DNA of 33,665 nt, taken from an uncultured Collinsella sp. (GTDB lineage: Bacteria > Actinomycetota > Coriobacteriia > Coriobacteriales > Coriobacteriaceae). How positions within the stretch are numbered: position 1 is the first letter of the stretch; the number at the start of each line of letters is the position of its first letter. Position numbers and translations under genes: made by a program. The stretch is from positions 1 to 33,665 of the forward strand of contig USOU01000007.1 in the NCBI GenBank assembly GCA_900556415.1, in the 5' to 3' direction. Positions 22,809 to 30,707 of the stretch are shown one piece after another. The notes under the pieces are model-generated. The model ran no database searches. It worked only from the letters and a program-made list of their open reading frames with translations, and was not told the origin of the DNA.

Positions 22809-23663
22809 ATGTCCGTCCGTATTATTACCGATTCCGCGAGCGATATGACGCCGGCTGAGCACCCCGCTCTGCGTGTTCTGCCGCTGTCCGTTACCTTTGG
22901 CACCGATGTGTACATGGATGGCGTCGACATCGATCACCAGCGCTTTTATGAGATGCTCGTGGAGCGCGATGAGCTGCCCAAGACCGGCCAGGTCAACCCG
23001 TACGCGTTTTCGCAGGCGATTGCCGAGGCGCGTGAGGCCGGCGATGAGGCTGTGATTATTACCGTGGGCGCTAAGCTTTCGGGCACCAATCAGAGTGCCC
23101 GTACCGCACTTGCCGAGGCGCCGGGCGGCGACGTGTTCGTGGTAGACAGCAATAACGTCACCCTGGGCGAGCGTGTCCTGGTCGAGTATGCGCTGCGCTT
23201 AGTGGACGAGGGCCGTAGTGCGGCCCAGATCGCGGCGGCCGTCGAGGCCGTGCGCGACCGCGTGGTCGTTATCGGTCTGCTCGAGACGCTGGAGTATCTG
23301 GTGCGCGGCGGTCGCCTGTCTGCTGCGGCCGGCGCCGTGGGCACGCTGCTCAACGTGAAGCCCGTTGTGGCCGCCGAGGACGGACTGATCGTGCAGCTGG
23401 GCAAGGCGCGCGGCTCCAAGAACGGCCGCAACCTGCTCAACCAGAAGGTCGAAAAGGCGGGCGGCGTCGACTTTTCCATGCCGCTGGCGCTCGGCTATAC
23501 GGGCCTTTCGGACGCCGTGCTCAAGAAGTACATTGAGGACAGCGCCGCGCTGTGGGCTGGACACACCGAGGGCGAGCTGCCCATCCACACCATCGGCGCC
23601 ACCATCGGCACTCACGTGGGCCCTGGCGCCGTAGCCGTAGCCTTCTTCCGCCCCGCCAACTAG
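22809..23663 (+). CDS. DegV family fatty-acid-binding protein
   Basis: A 284-residue DegV protein. DegV (FakB-type) proteins hold a fatty acid for phosphorylation by FakA in incorporating exogenous fatty acids into phospholipid. Family marks are IITDSASDM at the N-terminus, GAKLSGTNQSA near residue 93, LEYLVRGGRLS near 160 and a C-terminal IGATIGTHVGPGA. ATG 22809 (AAAGGA eight bases upstream) is preferred to the open frame starting at 22704. No FakA kinase is visible here. The hairpin at 23674 closes the gene. Confidence 0.9.
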   Translation: MSVRIITDSASDMTPAEHPALRVLPLSVTFGTDVYMDGVDIDHQRFYEMLVERDELPKTGQVNPYAFSQAIAEAREAGDEAVIITVGAKLSGTNQSARTALAEAPGGDVFVVDSNNVTLGERVLVEYALRLVDEGRSAAQIAAAVEAVRDRVVVIGLLETLEYLVRGGRLSAAAGAVGTLLNVKPVVAAEDGLIVQLGKARGSKNGRNLLNQKVEKAGGVDFSMPLALGYTGLSDAVLKKYIEDSAALWAGHTEGELPIHTIGATIGTHVGPGAVAVAFFRPAN

Positions 23664-23673
23664 CTTTCCGGTC

Positions 23674-23713
23674 AAAACCACTACAAAGGGGACAGGCACC
23701 TTTGTGGTGGTTT
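23674..23713. repeat. Gene-end hairpin repeat, copy 3
   Basis: Stem 23674-23689 with 23699-23713, one substitution (CTAC for CCAC, a G:U pair), loop GGACAGGCA as in copy 1. It lies ten bases after the degV stop and just before the ribosome binding site region of the MGMT-like gene. Confidence 0.72.
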
Positions 23714-23742
23714 ATGCTGGTTTCGGTTGAAAGGAGCATGCG

Positions 23743-24063
23743 ATGGCGTCTGAGGGCTTTTTTGAGCGGGTGTACGAGGTGGTCGAACAGATTCCCGAGG
23801 GGATGGTCGCTACGTACGGTCAGGTGGCGCTGCTCGCTGGTCGTCCGCGGAGCGCGCGCTATGTGGGCTATGCGCTGCACAGCAATCCGCGCCCTGGCAA
23901 AATTCCCTGTCATCGCGTGGTGTTTGCCGACGGGCGCATATGCGAGGGTTTTGCTTTTGGCGGTCCCGATGCTCAACGTGGGCTTTTGCTAGGGGAGGGT
24001 GTGGCGTTTAAGGACGACATGCACGTCGACCTGGCCGTCTGTCGTTGGCCTGCCGGACTCTAA
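23743..24063 (+). CDS. MGMT-family DNA alkyltransferase-like protein
   Basis: A 106-residue protein with only the C-terminal DNA-binding and acceptor domain of O6-alkylguanine-DNA alkyltransferases. The acceptor motif PCHRVV is intact, with C56 as the methyl-accepting cysteine. Because the cysteine is present, it may be a true minimal alkyltransferase and not an alkyltransferase-like (ATL) protein, in which the cysteine is replaced. The helix-turn-helix part (VATYGQVALLAG) is at 22-33. ATG 23743 has AAGGAG six bases upstream. Role: repair or flagging of alkylated guanine. Confidence 0.85.
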   Translation: MASEGFFERVYEVVEQIPEGMVATYGQVALLAGRPRSARYVGYALHSNPRPGKIPCHRVVFADGRICEGFAFGGPDAQRGLLLGEGVAFKDDMHVDLAVCRWPAGL

Positions 24064-24080
24064 CAGCTCTGCCGTGGCCA

Positions 24081-24120
24081 GAACCACCACAAAGGTGCCT
24101 GTCCCCTTTGTGGTGGTTTC
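24081..24120. repeat. Gene-end hairpin repeat, copy 4 (inverted loop)
   Basis: Stem 24081-24095 with 24105-24120, loop in the orientation of copy 2. It closes the MGMT-like gene. Confidence 0.73.
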
Positions 24121-24199
24121 CCGTTGCAGGTTTACCTGGGCTAACTTATGGAGAAGGTGTGGCGGCGCATATTGAGGCCACAAAGTAAACCACGGTGAA

Positions 24200-24352
24200 C
24201 TATATTGTATTCAGCAACGGAGAAGGCAATAGGCGATGAAAAAGCCTGCCCTGTTGAGTTTGACTCGCATTCCTCCCCTCTGTGCGATTCAACGGTGTAC
24301 TTCGGGAACGGGCCCACTGGCAACTGACTGCCGGCGGGCCCGTTCCCGTTTA
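24200..24352 (+). ncRNA. Possible small RNA or leader ending in a strong hairpin
   Basis: A gene-poor stretch (24121-24456) holds a 13-bp perfect stem CGGGAACGGGCCC (24303-24315) / GGGCCCGTTCCCG (24336-24348) followed by TTTATC, which looks like the end of a plus-strand transcript. Upstream TCGCA/TGCGA pairs around a C-rich loop with CCTCCCCTC, and TATATT near 24200 could be a -10 box, with no matching -35. A 44-codon frame from ATG 24236 runs through the hairpin and is probably not coding. No gene follows on this strand. Confidence 0.35.
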
Positions 24353-24393
24353 TCGGGGAAGTGCAATGGGTAGATCCGAGCCGGCCGGGCACC

Positions 24394-24421
24394 AAAAAAG
24401 GCGGACGCCGTAGCGCCCGCC
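24394..24421 (-). terminator. trpS terminator
   Basis: On the minus strand GGCGGGCGC pairs with GCGTCCGCC and is followed by TTTTTT (24399-24394). It is placed about 35 bases after the trpS stop. Confidence 0.85.
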
Positions 24422-24456
24422 CCATAGCAATCGAAAGCTCAAGCCAGCAGATCGGT

Positions 24457-25506
24457 CTAGTACACCATGCCCATGGCGTCCCGAACCTCGGCCAGAGTCT
24501 GCTCGGCGATCTCGTTGGCGCGACGGTTGCCCTCGTGCAGGACGTCCTTCACATAGTCCAGATCGTTCTCGTAGCGCTGACGGCGCTCGCGGATCGGTGC
24601 GAAGTACTCGTTGACGGCCTCGGTCACGTACTTCTTGAGCTGGCCGGAGCCGCCCATGCCAATCTCCTCGGCAATCTCGACCTCGGAGCGGCCGGTGCAG
24701 ATGGCAGCCGTCGAAAGTAGGCCGGACACGCCGGGGCGGTTCTCGGGGTCGAACGTGATCATGCGCTCGGAGTCAGTCTGGCTCTTCTTGATGCGCTTGG
24801 CCGTTTCCTCGGCGGTCATCGAGATGTTGATGGCGTTGCCGTAGCTCTTGCTCATCTTGCGGCCGTCCAGGCCGGGCAGCAGCGGGGTCTCGGACAGCAG
24901 CGCGTCGACCTCGGGGAACACCTTGCCGTAGCGGTTGTTAAAGCGGCGGGCGATGGTGCGGGTGAGCTCGATGTGCGGCAGCTGGTCGCGACCAACCGGC
25001 ACCACGTTGCCCTTGCAGAACAGGATGTCGCAGGCCTGGTGCACCGGGTAAGTGAGCAGAAGGCCGGTAAGCTCGTGGCCCGATGCCTCCATCTCGGCCT
25101 TGACGGTGGGGTTGCGCGCCAGCTCGGCCTCGGAGACCAGCGACAGGAACGGCAGCATGAGCTGGTTGGCAGCGGGCACGGCGGAGTGCGCGTAGATCAT
25201 GGTCTTGTCGGGGTCGATACCGCAGGCAAGGTAGTCCATGACCATGTTGTACACGTTGTCCTGGATGTGCTCGGTGGTGTCGCGGTCGGTGATGACCTGG
25301 TAGTCGGCGATGAGCACGTTGGTCTTGGCGCCCATGTTCTGCAGCTCAACGCGGCCCTTGAGGGTGCCAAAGTAGTGGCCCAGGTGCAGACGGCCGGTGG
25401 GGCGGTCGCCGGTAAGCATAGTGAACTTCTCGGGCGTCTTGGCCAGGCCCTCGCGAATGGCGTTGCTCTTTTGCAGCGCGACTTCGTAGCTGTTCTCGTT
25501 TGGCAT
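24457..25506 (-). CDS. trpS: Tryptophanyl-tRNA synthetase
   Basis: A 349-residue class I aminoacyl-tRNA synthetase that charges tRNA-Trp. The nucleotide-binding HLGH is at residues 41-44 (in GDRPTGRLHLGH) and KMSKS near residue 215. Normal length. The frame is open from 25536, but ATG 25506 has AGGAG six bases upstream and is preferred. Followed by its own terminator at 24394. No T-box leader is visible in the 160 bases upstream (25507-25667), where I find no gene. Confidence 0.95.
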   Translation of the reverse strand: MPNENSYEVALQKSNAIREGLAKTPEKFTMLTGDRPTGRLHLGHYFGTLKGRVELQNMGAKTNVLIADYQVITDRDTTEHIQDNVYNMVMDYLACGIDPDKTMIYAHSAVPAANQLMLPFLSLVSEAELARNPTVKAEMEASGHELTGLLLTYPVHQACDILFCKGNVVPVGRDQLPHIELTRTIARRFNNRYGKVFPEVDALLSETPLLPGLDGRKMSKSYGNAINISMTAEETAKRIKKSQTDSERMITFDPENRPGVSGLLSTAAICTGRSEVEIAEEIGMGGSGQLKKYVTEAVNEYFAPIRERRQRYENDLDYVKDVLHEGNRRANEIAEQTLAEVRDAMGMVY

Positions 25507-25667
25507 GATTGCTCCTAACGTATGTTCATGGGTCAAGATGATAACGCGTTTATTGGAGGGTCGGGGCGTAAGTAGGCGAGGGGCGGGAGAGGGGCGGCTC
25601 GCGCGACGTTCCCAGGCGCGGGCTGCACTTGGCCAACGACGCCGGGGCGCGTTCTCGGCAGCTTACC

Positions 25668-26915
25668 CTAGAGCTTGTGGTGGCGCTCTTCCTTACGTTC
25701 CTCGGCCGCCTGCTTTTCCTGCTGAAAGGCGGGGTCGTCGGGGGTTACCAGCTCGTCCTCGTGCGTGCGCTTGTTGTAATGGTGGCGCAGCACGGGCTCA
25801 AACAGATGCAGGTGCCTGGCGAAGGCCGCCGAGCCAATGGCGAGCACGGTAAAGATGAGCACGCGCATGGGAACCTCGACCTGATTGATGGCAGCGGCGC
25901 CGGCCGAAAGCATAATGCACCACGCATAGATGAGCAGTACGGCCTGTTTTTGGTTGTAACCCTCTTGAATGAGGCGGTGGTGGATGTGGCCCTTGTCGGC
26001 CTGCCCAATGCTAATGTGGGCGCGCTTGCGGCGCACGATGGCGCTAAACGTGTCGATGATGGGCACGCCGGCCACGATGAGCGGGATGATGAGTGAGGTA
26101 AGCGCGGCGGTGCGGCTCACGTTGAGTAGCGATATGGAACCCAGAGCAAAGCCCAGCAGCAGCGATCCCGAGTCGCCCAAGAAGATACTCGCGGGGTTGA
26201 AGTTGTAGCGCAAAAAGGCCAAGCAGGCGCCAAACAACGCGATGGAGAGCGCGGCGGCATCGATACGGCACGAGAGCACGGCCATCGAGAACATCGTGAA
26301 CGATGCGATGCCACAGATACCCGTCGCCAGGCCGTCAAGGCCGTCAATGAGGTTGATGATGTTGGTGAATGCCACCAGGTAGACTACGGTGATGGGGTAG
26401 GCGAGCCAGCCGAGCATAATCTCGCCGGGGGCAAGCGGGTTGACGATGACGCCGATTTTTAGGCCGCCCACGCAGGCGATGAGCGCGGCGAGGACCTGGC
26501 CGGCCAGCTTTTGCTTGGGCTTGAGCTGGAAGACGTCGTCGATCGCGCCGGTCGCAAAGATGACGGTAAAAGAAAGCGCAAGTATGGGGTAGCTGATGTG
26601 CAGACGGGGGTGGGGCACCAAAGCGGGCGGCCAACCCAGGTACCAGGTGCCTAGGATTTGCACAGTGCAGGCGACGACGAGGCCCAAAAAGACCGCCGTG
26701 CCGCCCATGCGCGGGATGGGCTTAGTGTTGATGCGGCGCTTGGAAGGATAGTCGACGGCGTCGAGCTTGATTGCCAGGCGCTTGACCAGGGGCACCGCAA
26801 GGAAGGTCGTGATAAAAGCCGCGACTGCCACGCAAAGGTACGGTATGAAGCTCGTGGAGGAAGCCATGAATCGATAAACCGCCAAGCGTCGAAGGAAAAG
26901 GTCAAAGGATGCCAT
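25668..26915 (-). CDS. WecA/MraY-type undecaprenyl-phosphate sugar-1-phosphate transferase
   Basis: A membrane enzyme that transfers a sugar-1-phosphate (usually GlcNAc-1-P) from a UDP-sugar to undecaprenyl phosphate, the first step of a cell-wall glycan. Motifs in order: RRINTKPIPRMGG, DDVFQLKPKQKL (the catalytic aspartates), NIINLIDGLDGLATG, FLGDSGSLLLGF and the HIHH of HIHHRL; about 11 helices lie in between. HIHH and the DGLDG block place it with WecA/TagO rather than MraY proper. The C-terminus is a charged tail rich in Glu/His. The start is unsure: ATG 26915, or ATG 26867 which begins just before the first helix; neither has a strong ribosome binding site. Confidence 0.87.
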   Translation of the reverse strand: MASFDLFLRRLAVYRFMASSTSFIPYLCVAVAAFITTFLAVPLVKRLAIKLDAVDYPSKRRINTKPIPRMGGTAVFLGLVVACTVQILGTWYLGWPPALVPHPRLHISYPILALSFTVIFATGAIDDVFQLKPKQKLAGQVLAALIACVGGLKIGVIVNPLAPGEIMLGWLAYPITVVYLVAFTNIINLIDGLDGLATGICGIASFTMFSMAVLSCRIDAAALSIALFGACLAFLRYNFNPASIFLGDSGSLLLGFALGSISLLNVSRTAALTSLIIPLIVAGVPIIDTFSAIVRRKRAHISIGQADKGHIHHRLIQEGYNQKQAVLLIYAWCIMLSAGAAAINQVEVPMRVLIFTVLAIGSAAFARHLHLFEPVLRHHYNKRTHEDELVTPDDPAFQQEKQAAEERKEERHHKL

Positions 26916-27100
26916 GCCGCAAAGGGTATAGCTGACCCATGATACTCGACCAAGGAGGGTGTGAGGAATTGCACGGGGCGATAATCACGTGCTTACCAGA
27001 TATTCGAGTGATGGTGGGGTTCTGCCTGGTGCCTTTTGGGGATCTGGGCGGGATTTGCAATGGCGATTTTCGGCAAAAGAAAACCACCCCCCACGTTACG

Positions 27101-27246
27101 AAAATGAACCCACCTAAAACAGGTGGGTGCCCTCATCGACTGTTCCAGCGTCCTTAACAACGAAGGATACCTGTACTAGGTACGACTGTGTGGGCTCCCT
27201 AAATAAACGCGACGGTTCACCCAGTTGCTCCGCGGGGGGCGGAATA
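27101..27246 (-). ncRNA. ssrS: Candidate 6S RNA
   Basis: The minus strand shows TATGAT (27257-27252) as -10, then about 118 bases that fold into one long broken hairpin: GCCC/GGGC, ACTG/CAGT, GCGT/ACGC and the tip GTACCT-AGTA-CAGGTAT. A terminator ACCCACCT/AGGTGGGT (27128-27108) with TTCATTTTCG follows. A long rod with bulges, its own promoter and this end hairpin is the layout of 6S RNA, which binds the housekeeping RNA polymerase. The length, about 146 bases, is a little short. I inferred this from architecture, not from a covariance search. Confidence 0.5.
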
Positions 27247-27282
27247 CCTACATCATAAAGCGGCACTTTGTGGAATCTAGTC

Positions 27283-27311
27283 TTGACATTACAAAAATCG
27301 TGTCGGACGAT
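27283..27311 (+). promoter_or_regulatory. Possible promoter of the radical SAM gene
   Basis: TTGACA (27283-27288), a 17-base spacer and GACGAT (27306-27311). The -35 is perfect and the -10 weak. It lies about 85 bases before the start at 27395 and diverges from the 6S-like RNA. Confidence 0.45.
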
Positions 27312-27394
27312 TACGGCGCCTTGGGCTCGAGCCGTCTGTGCGGTTGGCCCTTTTGCGTTTGAGCTGCTGAATCGTTGTTTTGGAGCATGTTTTT

Positions 27395-28333
27395 ATGCCG
27401 ACGTCGTTGACCGAACTTTTTTCGCCCGCCTGCCATTTGTGTCCGCGACGTTGCGGTGCGGCGCGCGATGAGGGCGCGCACGGCGTGTGCGGTGCTAACG
27501 ACACGCTCAAGGTGGCCCGCGCGGCGCTTCATATGTGGGAGGAGCCGCCTATCTCGGGCGAGACCGGTTCGGGCACGATCTTCTTTAGCGGCTGCTCGCT
27601 CAAATGTGTCTATTGCCAGAACCATGAGATCTCGACGGGCAATTTTGGGCTTGAGATTTCGCCCGAGCGCTTGGTCGAGATTATGTTGGAGCTGCAGGAC
27701 CAGGGTGCGAACAATATTAACCTGGTGACGGCGACGCACTACGCGCACCTGCTGCCGGCTGCGATTGCCGCGGCACGGGCACGCGGGCTGGTCATCCCAA
27801 TCGTCTACAACACGAGCGGTTATGAGCGCGCGAGTGCCGTGGCGGCGCTCGGCGATCTGGTCGATGTGTGGCTTACCGACTTTAAATATGCCGATGCGGG
27901 GCTTGCGCGGTCGCTCTCCCACATTAAGGACTACCCACGTGTGGCCGTGTCGGGCCTGGCTCAGATGGCGCGCGAGATCGAGCGCCGCGGGGGAGAGCTG
28001 GTGGACGAGGACGGGCTCATGAAGCGCGGCATGATCGTGCGTCACCTGGTGCTGCCGGGGCATGCGGACGATTCGTGTCGCGTACTGGACCTGGTGTGGC
28101 AGACGGTGGGCGATGTGCCGATCTCGGTCATGAACCAGTACACCCCCAATGCGCTCATGCGCGAGCAGGGCGGCGACCTGGCACGCGCCGTGACGCGCGA
28201 GGAGTACGAGCAGGTGCTCGACCATGCCGACGACTTGGGCTTTACGACCATGTTCTGGCAAGAAGGCGGCGCGGTAGACGAGAGCTTTACCCCGGCCTTC
28301 GACACCACCGGCGTCCTTACCAGCGCAAAGTAG
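27395..28333 (+). CDS. Radical SAM protein of the PflX type
   Basis: A 312-residue radical SAM protein. An N-terminal cysteine cluster (C13, C16, C20, then C32 in GVCG) is followed by the SAM cluster motif CSLKCVYC (C67, C71, C74), which would hold a [4Fe-4S] cluster. The arrangement CxxCPRxCG then CxxxCxxC matches the uncharacterised PflX family (COG1313), related to pyruvate formate-lyase activases; the substrate is unknown. ATG 27395 is chosen with TGGAG nine bases upstream; an in-frame TTG at 27380 overlaps that site. No partner glycyl-radical enzyme is adjacent. Confidence 0.88.
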   Translation: MPTSLTELFSPACHLCPRRCGAARDEGAHGVCGANDTLKVARAALHMWEEPPISGETGSGTIFFSGCSLKCVYCQNHEISTGNFGLEISPERLVEIMLELQDQGANNINLVTATHYAHLLPAAIAAARARGLVIPIVYNTSGYERASAVAALGDLVDVWLTDFKYADAGLARSLSHIKDYPRVAVSGLAQMAREIERRGGELVDEDGLMKRGMIVRHLVLPGHADDSCRVLDLVWQTVGDVPISVMNQYTPNALMREQGGDLARAVTREEYEQVLDHADDLGFTTMFWQEGGAVDESFTPAFDTTGVLTSAK

Positions 28334-28343
28334 TGCGCACGCG

Positions 28344-28423
28344 GATGATTTTTCTGGGACGGGGATTAAAAAATCATCGAGAGGTTTGCCTGCTCGAAAA
28401 GTAGTCTAAATAGCCCCGTCCCA
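28344..28423. repeat. Interleaved inverted repeats able to form a pseudoknot
   Basis: GATGATTTTT (28344-28353) pairs with AAAAATCATC (28370-28379), while TGGGACGGGG in its loop (28355-28364) pairs with CCCCGTCCCA (28414-28423). The two stems cross. It follows the radical SAM gene and precedes the tRNA promoter; it may also serve as a terminator for the former. Confidence 0.55.
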
Positions 28424-28443
28424 AAAAGACTGGGTATTGGGCG

Positions 28444-28471
28444 TTGACAGTTGGCGAGCCGTAGGTAAAAT
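28444..28471 (+). promoter_or_regulatory. tRNA-Ala promoter
   Basis: TTGACA (28444-28449) and TAAAAT (28466-28471), 16 bases apart; the tRNA begins 14 bases after the -10. Confidence 0.75.
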
Positions 28472-28484
28472 ATCGACTTGTCCT

Positions 28485-28557
28485 GGGGACGTAGCTCAGT
28501 TGGGAGAGCGCTGCCGTCGCATGGCAGAGGCCGAGGGTTCGACTCCCTTCGTCTCCA
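28485..28557 (+). tRNA. tRNA-Ala, anticodon CGC
   Basis: All four arms are visible. The acceptor stem GGGGACG/CGTCTCC has the G3:U70 pair that identifies alanine tRNAs. The anticodon arm is CTGCC-GTCGCAT-GGCAG with anticodon CGC (reads GCG), a useful match to the high-GC codon use here. The T-loop is TTCGACT. The discriminator is A. CCA is not encoded (CCC follows). Confidence 0.94.
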
Positions 28558-28571
28558 CCCTTGGATTTGAT

Positions 28572-28603
28572 AAGCCGCTGACATTGTGTCGGCGGCTTTT
28601 TTT
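28572..28603 (+). terminator. tRNA terminator
   Basis: AAGCCGC (28572-28578) pairs with GCGGCTT (28592-28598), with an inner GAC/GTC pair; seven T follow. Confidence 0.88.
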
Positions 28604-28622
28604 AAAAAGAAAGGGCTGCACT

Positions 28623-29042
28623 ATGGCCGAGCTTGAGTCCCAACCATTGTCTGACGAGGAGCGCGCCGAGTTGGAAGAGCTCCGCGCCGAGAAGGCCCGC
28701 CGCGAGGAGCAGGAAAAGGCCCGTCGCGAGCGTGAGGAGCTGGCCGCTCTGCGCGCCGAGCGTGCGAAGGCTGAGGAGGCCGCTGCCAAGGCCGCATCCG
28801 AGCCGGCGCCCGCCGCGCCCAAACCTCAGCCCAAAAAAGCCGCTCGTCCCAAGCCCGTCGATTCCAAGCCGAGCCGTGACGAGATGTCGTTTGCCCAGCG
28901 CATGGTCACCTCTAAAGAGCCTGTGGACGAGGACGATATTCCCGGCATGCCGCCGGCTCAAAAGCTCATCATCGCGCTCGCCCTGATTGGGTTTATTGTC
29001 TTTATGGGCTACACGATCACGGGCAGCATGGGGCTGCACTAA
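28623..29042 (+). CDS. Coiled-coil protein with C-terminal membrane anchor
   Basis: A 139-residue protein with no recognised domain. Residues 8-60 are almost all Glu, Arg, Ala and Lys in a heptad-like pattern (coiled coil); 60-85 are a Pro/Lys/Ala linker; one hydrophobic helix lies near 113-133 with only a few residues after it, as in tail-anchored proteins. The coil should face the cytoplasm. ATG 28623 has AAAGGG upstream, and a longer frame from 28437 would run through the tRNA and is rejected. It may scaffold something at the membrane; nothing in the context says what. Confidence 0.75.
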   Translation: MAELESQPLSDEERAELEELRAEKARREEQEKARREREELAALRAERAKAEEAAAKAASEPAPAAPKPQPKKAARPKPVDSKPSRDEMSFAQRMVTSKEPVDEDDIPGMPPAQKLIIALALIGFIVFMGYTITGSMGLH

Positions 29043-29125
29043 CCCAACCGCACCCGGCGTCCCGCTCGCGTATTTCGCCCTGCCTAACCCTCAACCTCTG
29101 TACAACGTATCCGAAAGGTCGCCCC

Positions 29126-30631
29126 ATGGCTTTGACCGACATCTCGCATCCTACCGACATCGCAATGCTCACCGATCTGTACGAGCTCACTATGGCCCAG
29201 GGCCTGTGGGAGAGCGGCAAAGCCAATGAGCAAGGTTGTTTTACGGCGTTTTACCGTGACCATCCGTTTGGCAGCGCATACGCCGTCATGTGTGGCACCG
29301 CCGAGCTCCCCGAGCTCGTCGAGAATCTGCGCTTTACGTCCGAGGACATCGAGTACCTCGCCTCGCTTCAGGCTCCCGCCGGCGGTGCGATGTTTAAACC
29401 CGCATTCCTCGACTACCTGCGCAACTTCCGCGCGCACGTGAACATTGACGCCGTGCCCGAGGGCGAGCTCGTCTTTCCGCGCGAGCCCATGGTGCGCGTC
29501 ACCGGTCCGGCGCTGGAGTGCCAGCTGCTCGAGACGGCGCTGCTCAACATCGTCGGTTTCCAGACGCTCGTCGCCACCAAGACGGCACGCGTGGTGTTGG
29601 CGGCGGACGGCCGTCCCGTCGCCGAGTTTGGCCTGCGCCGCGCCCAGGGTCCCGATGGCGGTCTGGCCGTCGCCCGCGCAAGCTATGTGGCCGGCTGTTC
29701 GTCCACGTCTAACGTGCTTGCCGGGCGCCGTTACGGCATCCCCGTCTTTGGCACACACGCGCACAGCTGGGTGATGAGCTTTGACTCCGAGCTCGAGGCT
29801 TTTCGCGCCTTTGCCAAGTCGAGCCCCAAGAATTGCACGCTGCTCATTGACACCTACGACGTGCGCGAGGGCTGCGAGCATGCCATTACGGTTGCCAAGG
29901 AGATGGAGGCGGCGGGCGAGCGTCTGTCGGCCATTCGCATTGATTCAGGTGACCTGGCCAAGCTCTCCAAGTATGTCCGTGGTCGTTTCGATGCCGAGGG
30001 CCTGCCCTATGTGGGGATTTCGGTCTCCAACGACTTGGACGAGTACACGATTCAGTCGCTGCTCGACCAGGGCGCGCCCATCGATAGCTTTGGCGTGGGC
30101 ACCAAGCTTGCGACCTGCTACGATCAGCCGGCGCTGGGCGGCGTGTACAAGCTTTCCGCCCGCCGGGCGAGTGATGCGGACCCGTGGACGCCGGTGGTGA
30201 AGCTCTCCGAGCAGCCCTACAAGCGCACGATTCCGGGCGTGCAGCGTGTGCGCCGCTATTACGATGGCTTTGGCGGCCCGGTCTGCGACATGATCTATGA
30301 CGAGGACCATCTGGCGGGGGAGGGCGCCGCGCGCGGCAATACCCTCGTGGCCGTGAACGATGCCGCCCTGGTGACCGATGTGTCGGAGCTTGAGTATCGC
30401 GAGCTGCTGGTGCCGGTCGTGCGCGATGGCGGTGCGGTGGCTCCGCGTGAGAGCATCGAGGATGCGCGCGAGCGCTGTGCTTGGGCACTCGACCATCTGG
30501 ACGCGGCTTTTAAGCGCTTCCTGTATCCGCAGACCTACGTGGTGGGTATGGAACAGGGCCTGGCCCAGGTGCGCGACGAGCTCGTGCGCAAGAACATGGC
30601 CGCGGCATCGGCTTTCCCCTGGGCAAAATAA
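29126..30631 (+). CDS. pncB: Nicotinate phosphoribosyltransferase
   Basis: A 501-residue enzyme that joins nicotinate and PRPP to make nicotinate mononucleotide, the entry of the NAD salvage (Preiss-Handler) pathway. Family marks: an N-terminal MLTDLYELTMAQGLW block, FGLRRAQGPDGG near residue 172, GTHAHSW near 210 with the histidines expected in the active site, IRIDSGDLAKLSK near 270 and a FGVGTKLAT phosphate-binding block near 325. ATG 29126 has AAAGG upstream. A hairpin (30627-30661) follows the stop. Confidence 0.94.
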   Translation: MALTDISHPTDIAMLTDLYELTMAQGLWESGKANEQGCFTAFYRDHPFGSAYAVMCGTAELPELVENLRFTSEDIEYLASLQAPAGGAMFKPAFLDYLRNFRAHVNIDAVPEGELVFPREPMVRVTGPALECQLLETALLNIVGFQTLVATKTARVVLAADGRPVAEFGLRRAQGPDGGLAVARASYVAGCSSTSNVLAGRRYGIPVFGTHAHSWVMSFDSELEAFRAFAKSSPKNCTLLIDTYDVREGCEHAITVAKEMEAAGERLSAIRIDSGDLAKLSKYVRGRFDAEGLPYVGISVSNDLDEYTIQSLLDQGAPIDSFGVGTKLATCYDQPALGGVYKLSARRASDADPWTPVVKLSEQPYKRTIPGVQRVRRYYDGFGGPVCDMIYDEDHLAGEGAARGNTLVAVNDAALVTDVSELEYRELLVPVVRDGGAVAPRESIEDARERCAWALDHLDAAFKRFLYPQTYVVGMEQGLAQVRDELVRKNMAAASAFPWAK

Positions 30632-30661
30632 TCCGCATACGACGGAGGAAAGCGGATTATT
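30627..30661 (+). terminator. Hairpin after pncB
   Basis: AATAATCCGC (30627-30636) and GCGGATTATT (30652-30661) form a perfect 10-bp stem overlapping the stop codon. The tail is AT-rich but without a clean T-run. Confidence 0.6.
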
Positions 30662-30707
30662 ATCTCGCTCACCCGTTCGCTCGCTCAGCATTCGATTGGT
30701 TTGACGT

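Noticed and set aside
21139..24120. CRISPR array
   Set aside because: Four copies lie about 0.4-1.6 kb apart with whole genes between them, so they are dispersed gene-end hairpins.
24236..24373. 44-codon frame as a leader peptide
   Set aside because: It reads through a strong hairpin, no gene follows on that strand, and there is no run of one amino acid as in attenuation peptides.
25507..25667. T-box leader for trpS
   Set aside because: No T-box sequence, specifier loop or terminator/antiterminator pair could be found upstream of trpS.
28437..29042. Longer start for the coiled-coil protein
   Set aside because: It would run through the tRNA-Ala gene and its terminator; ATG 28623 with its own ribosome binding site is better.
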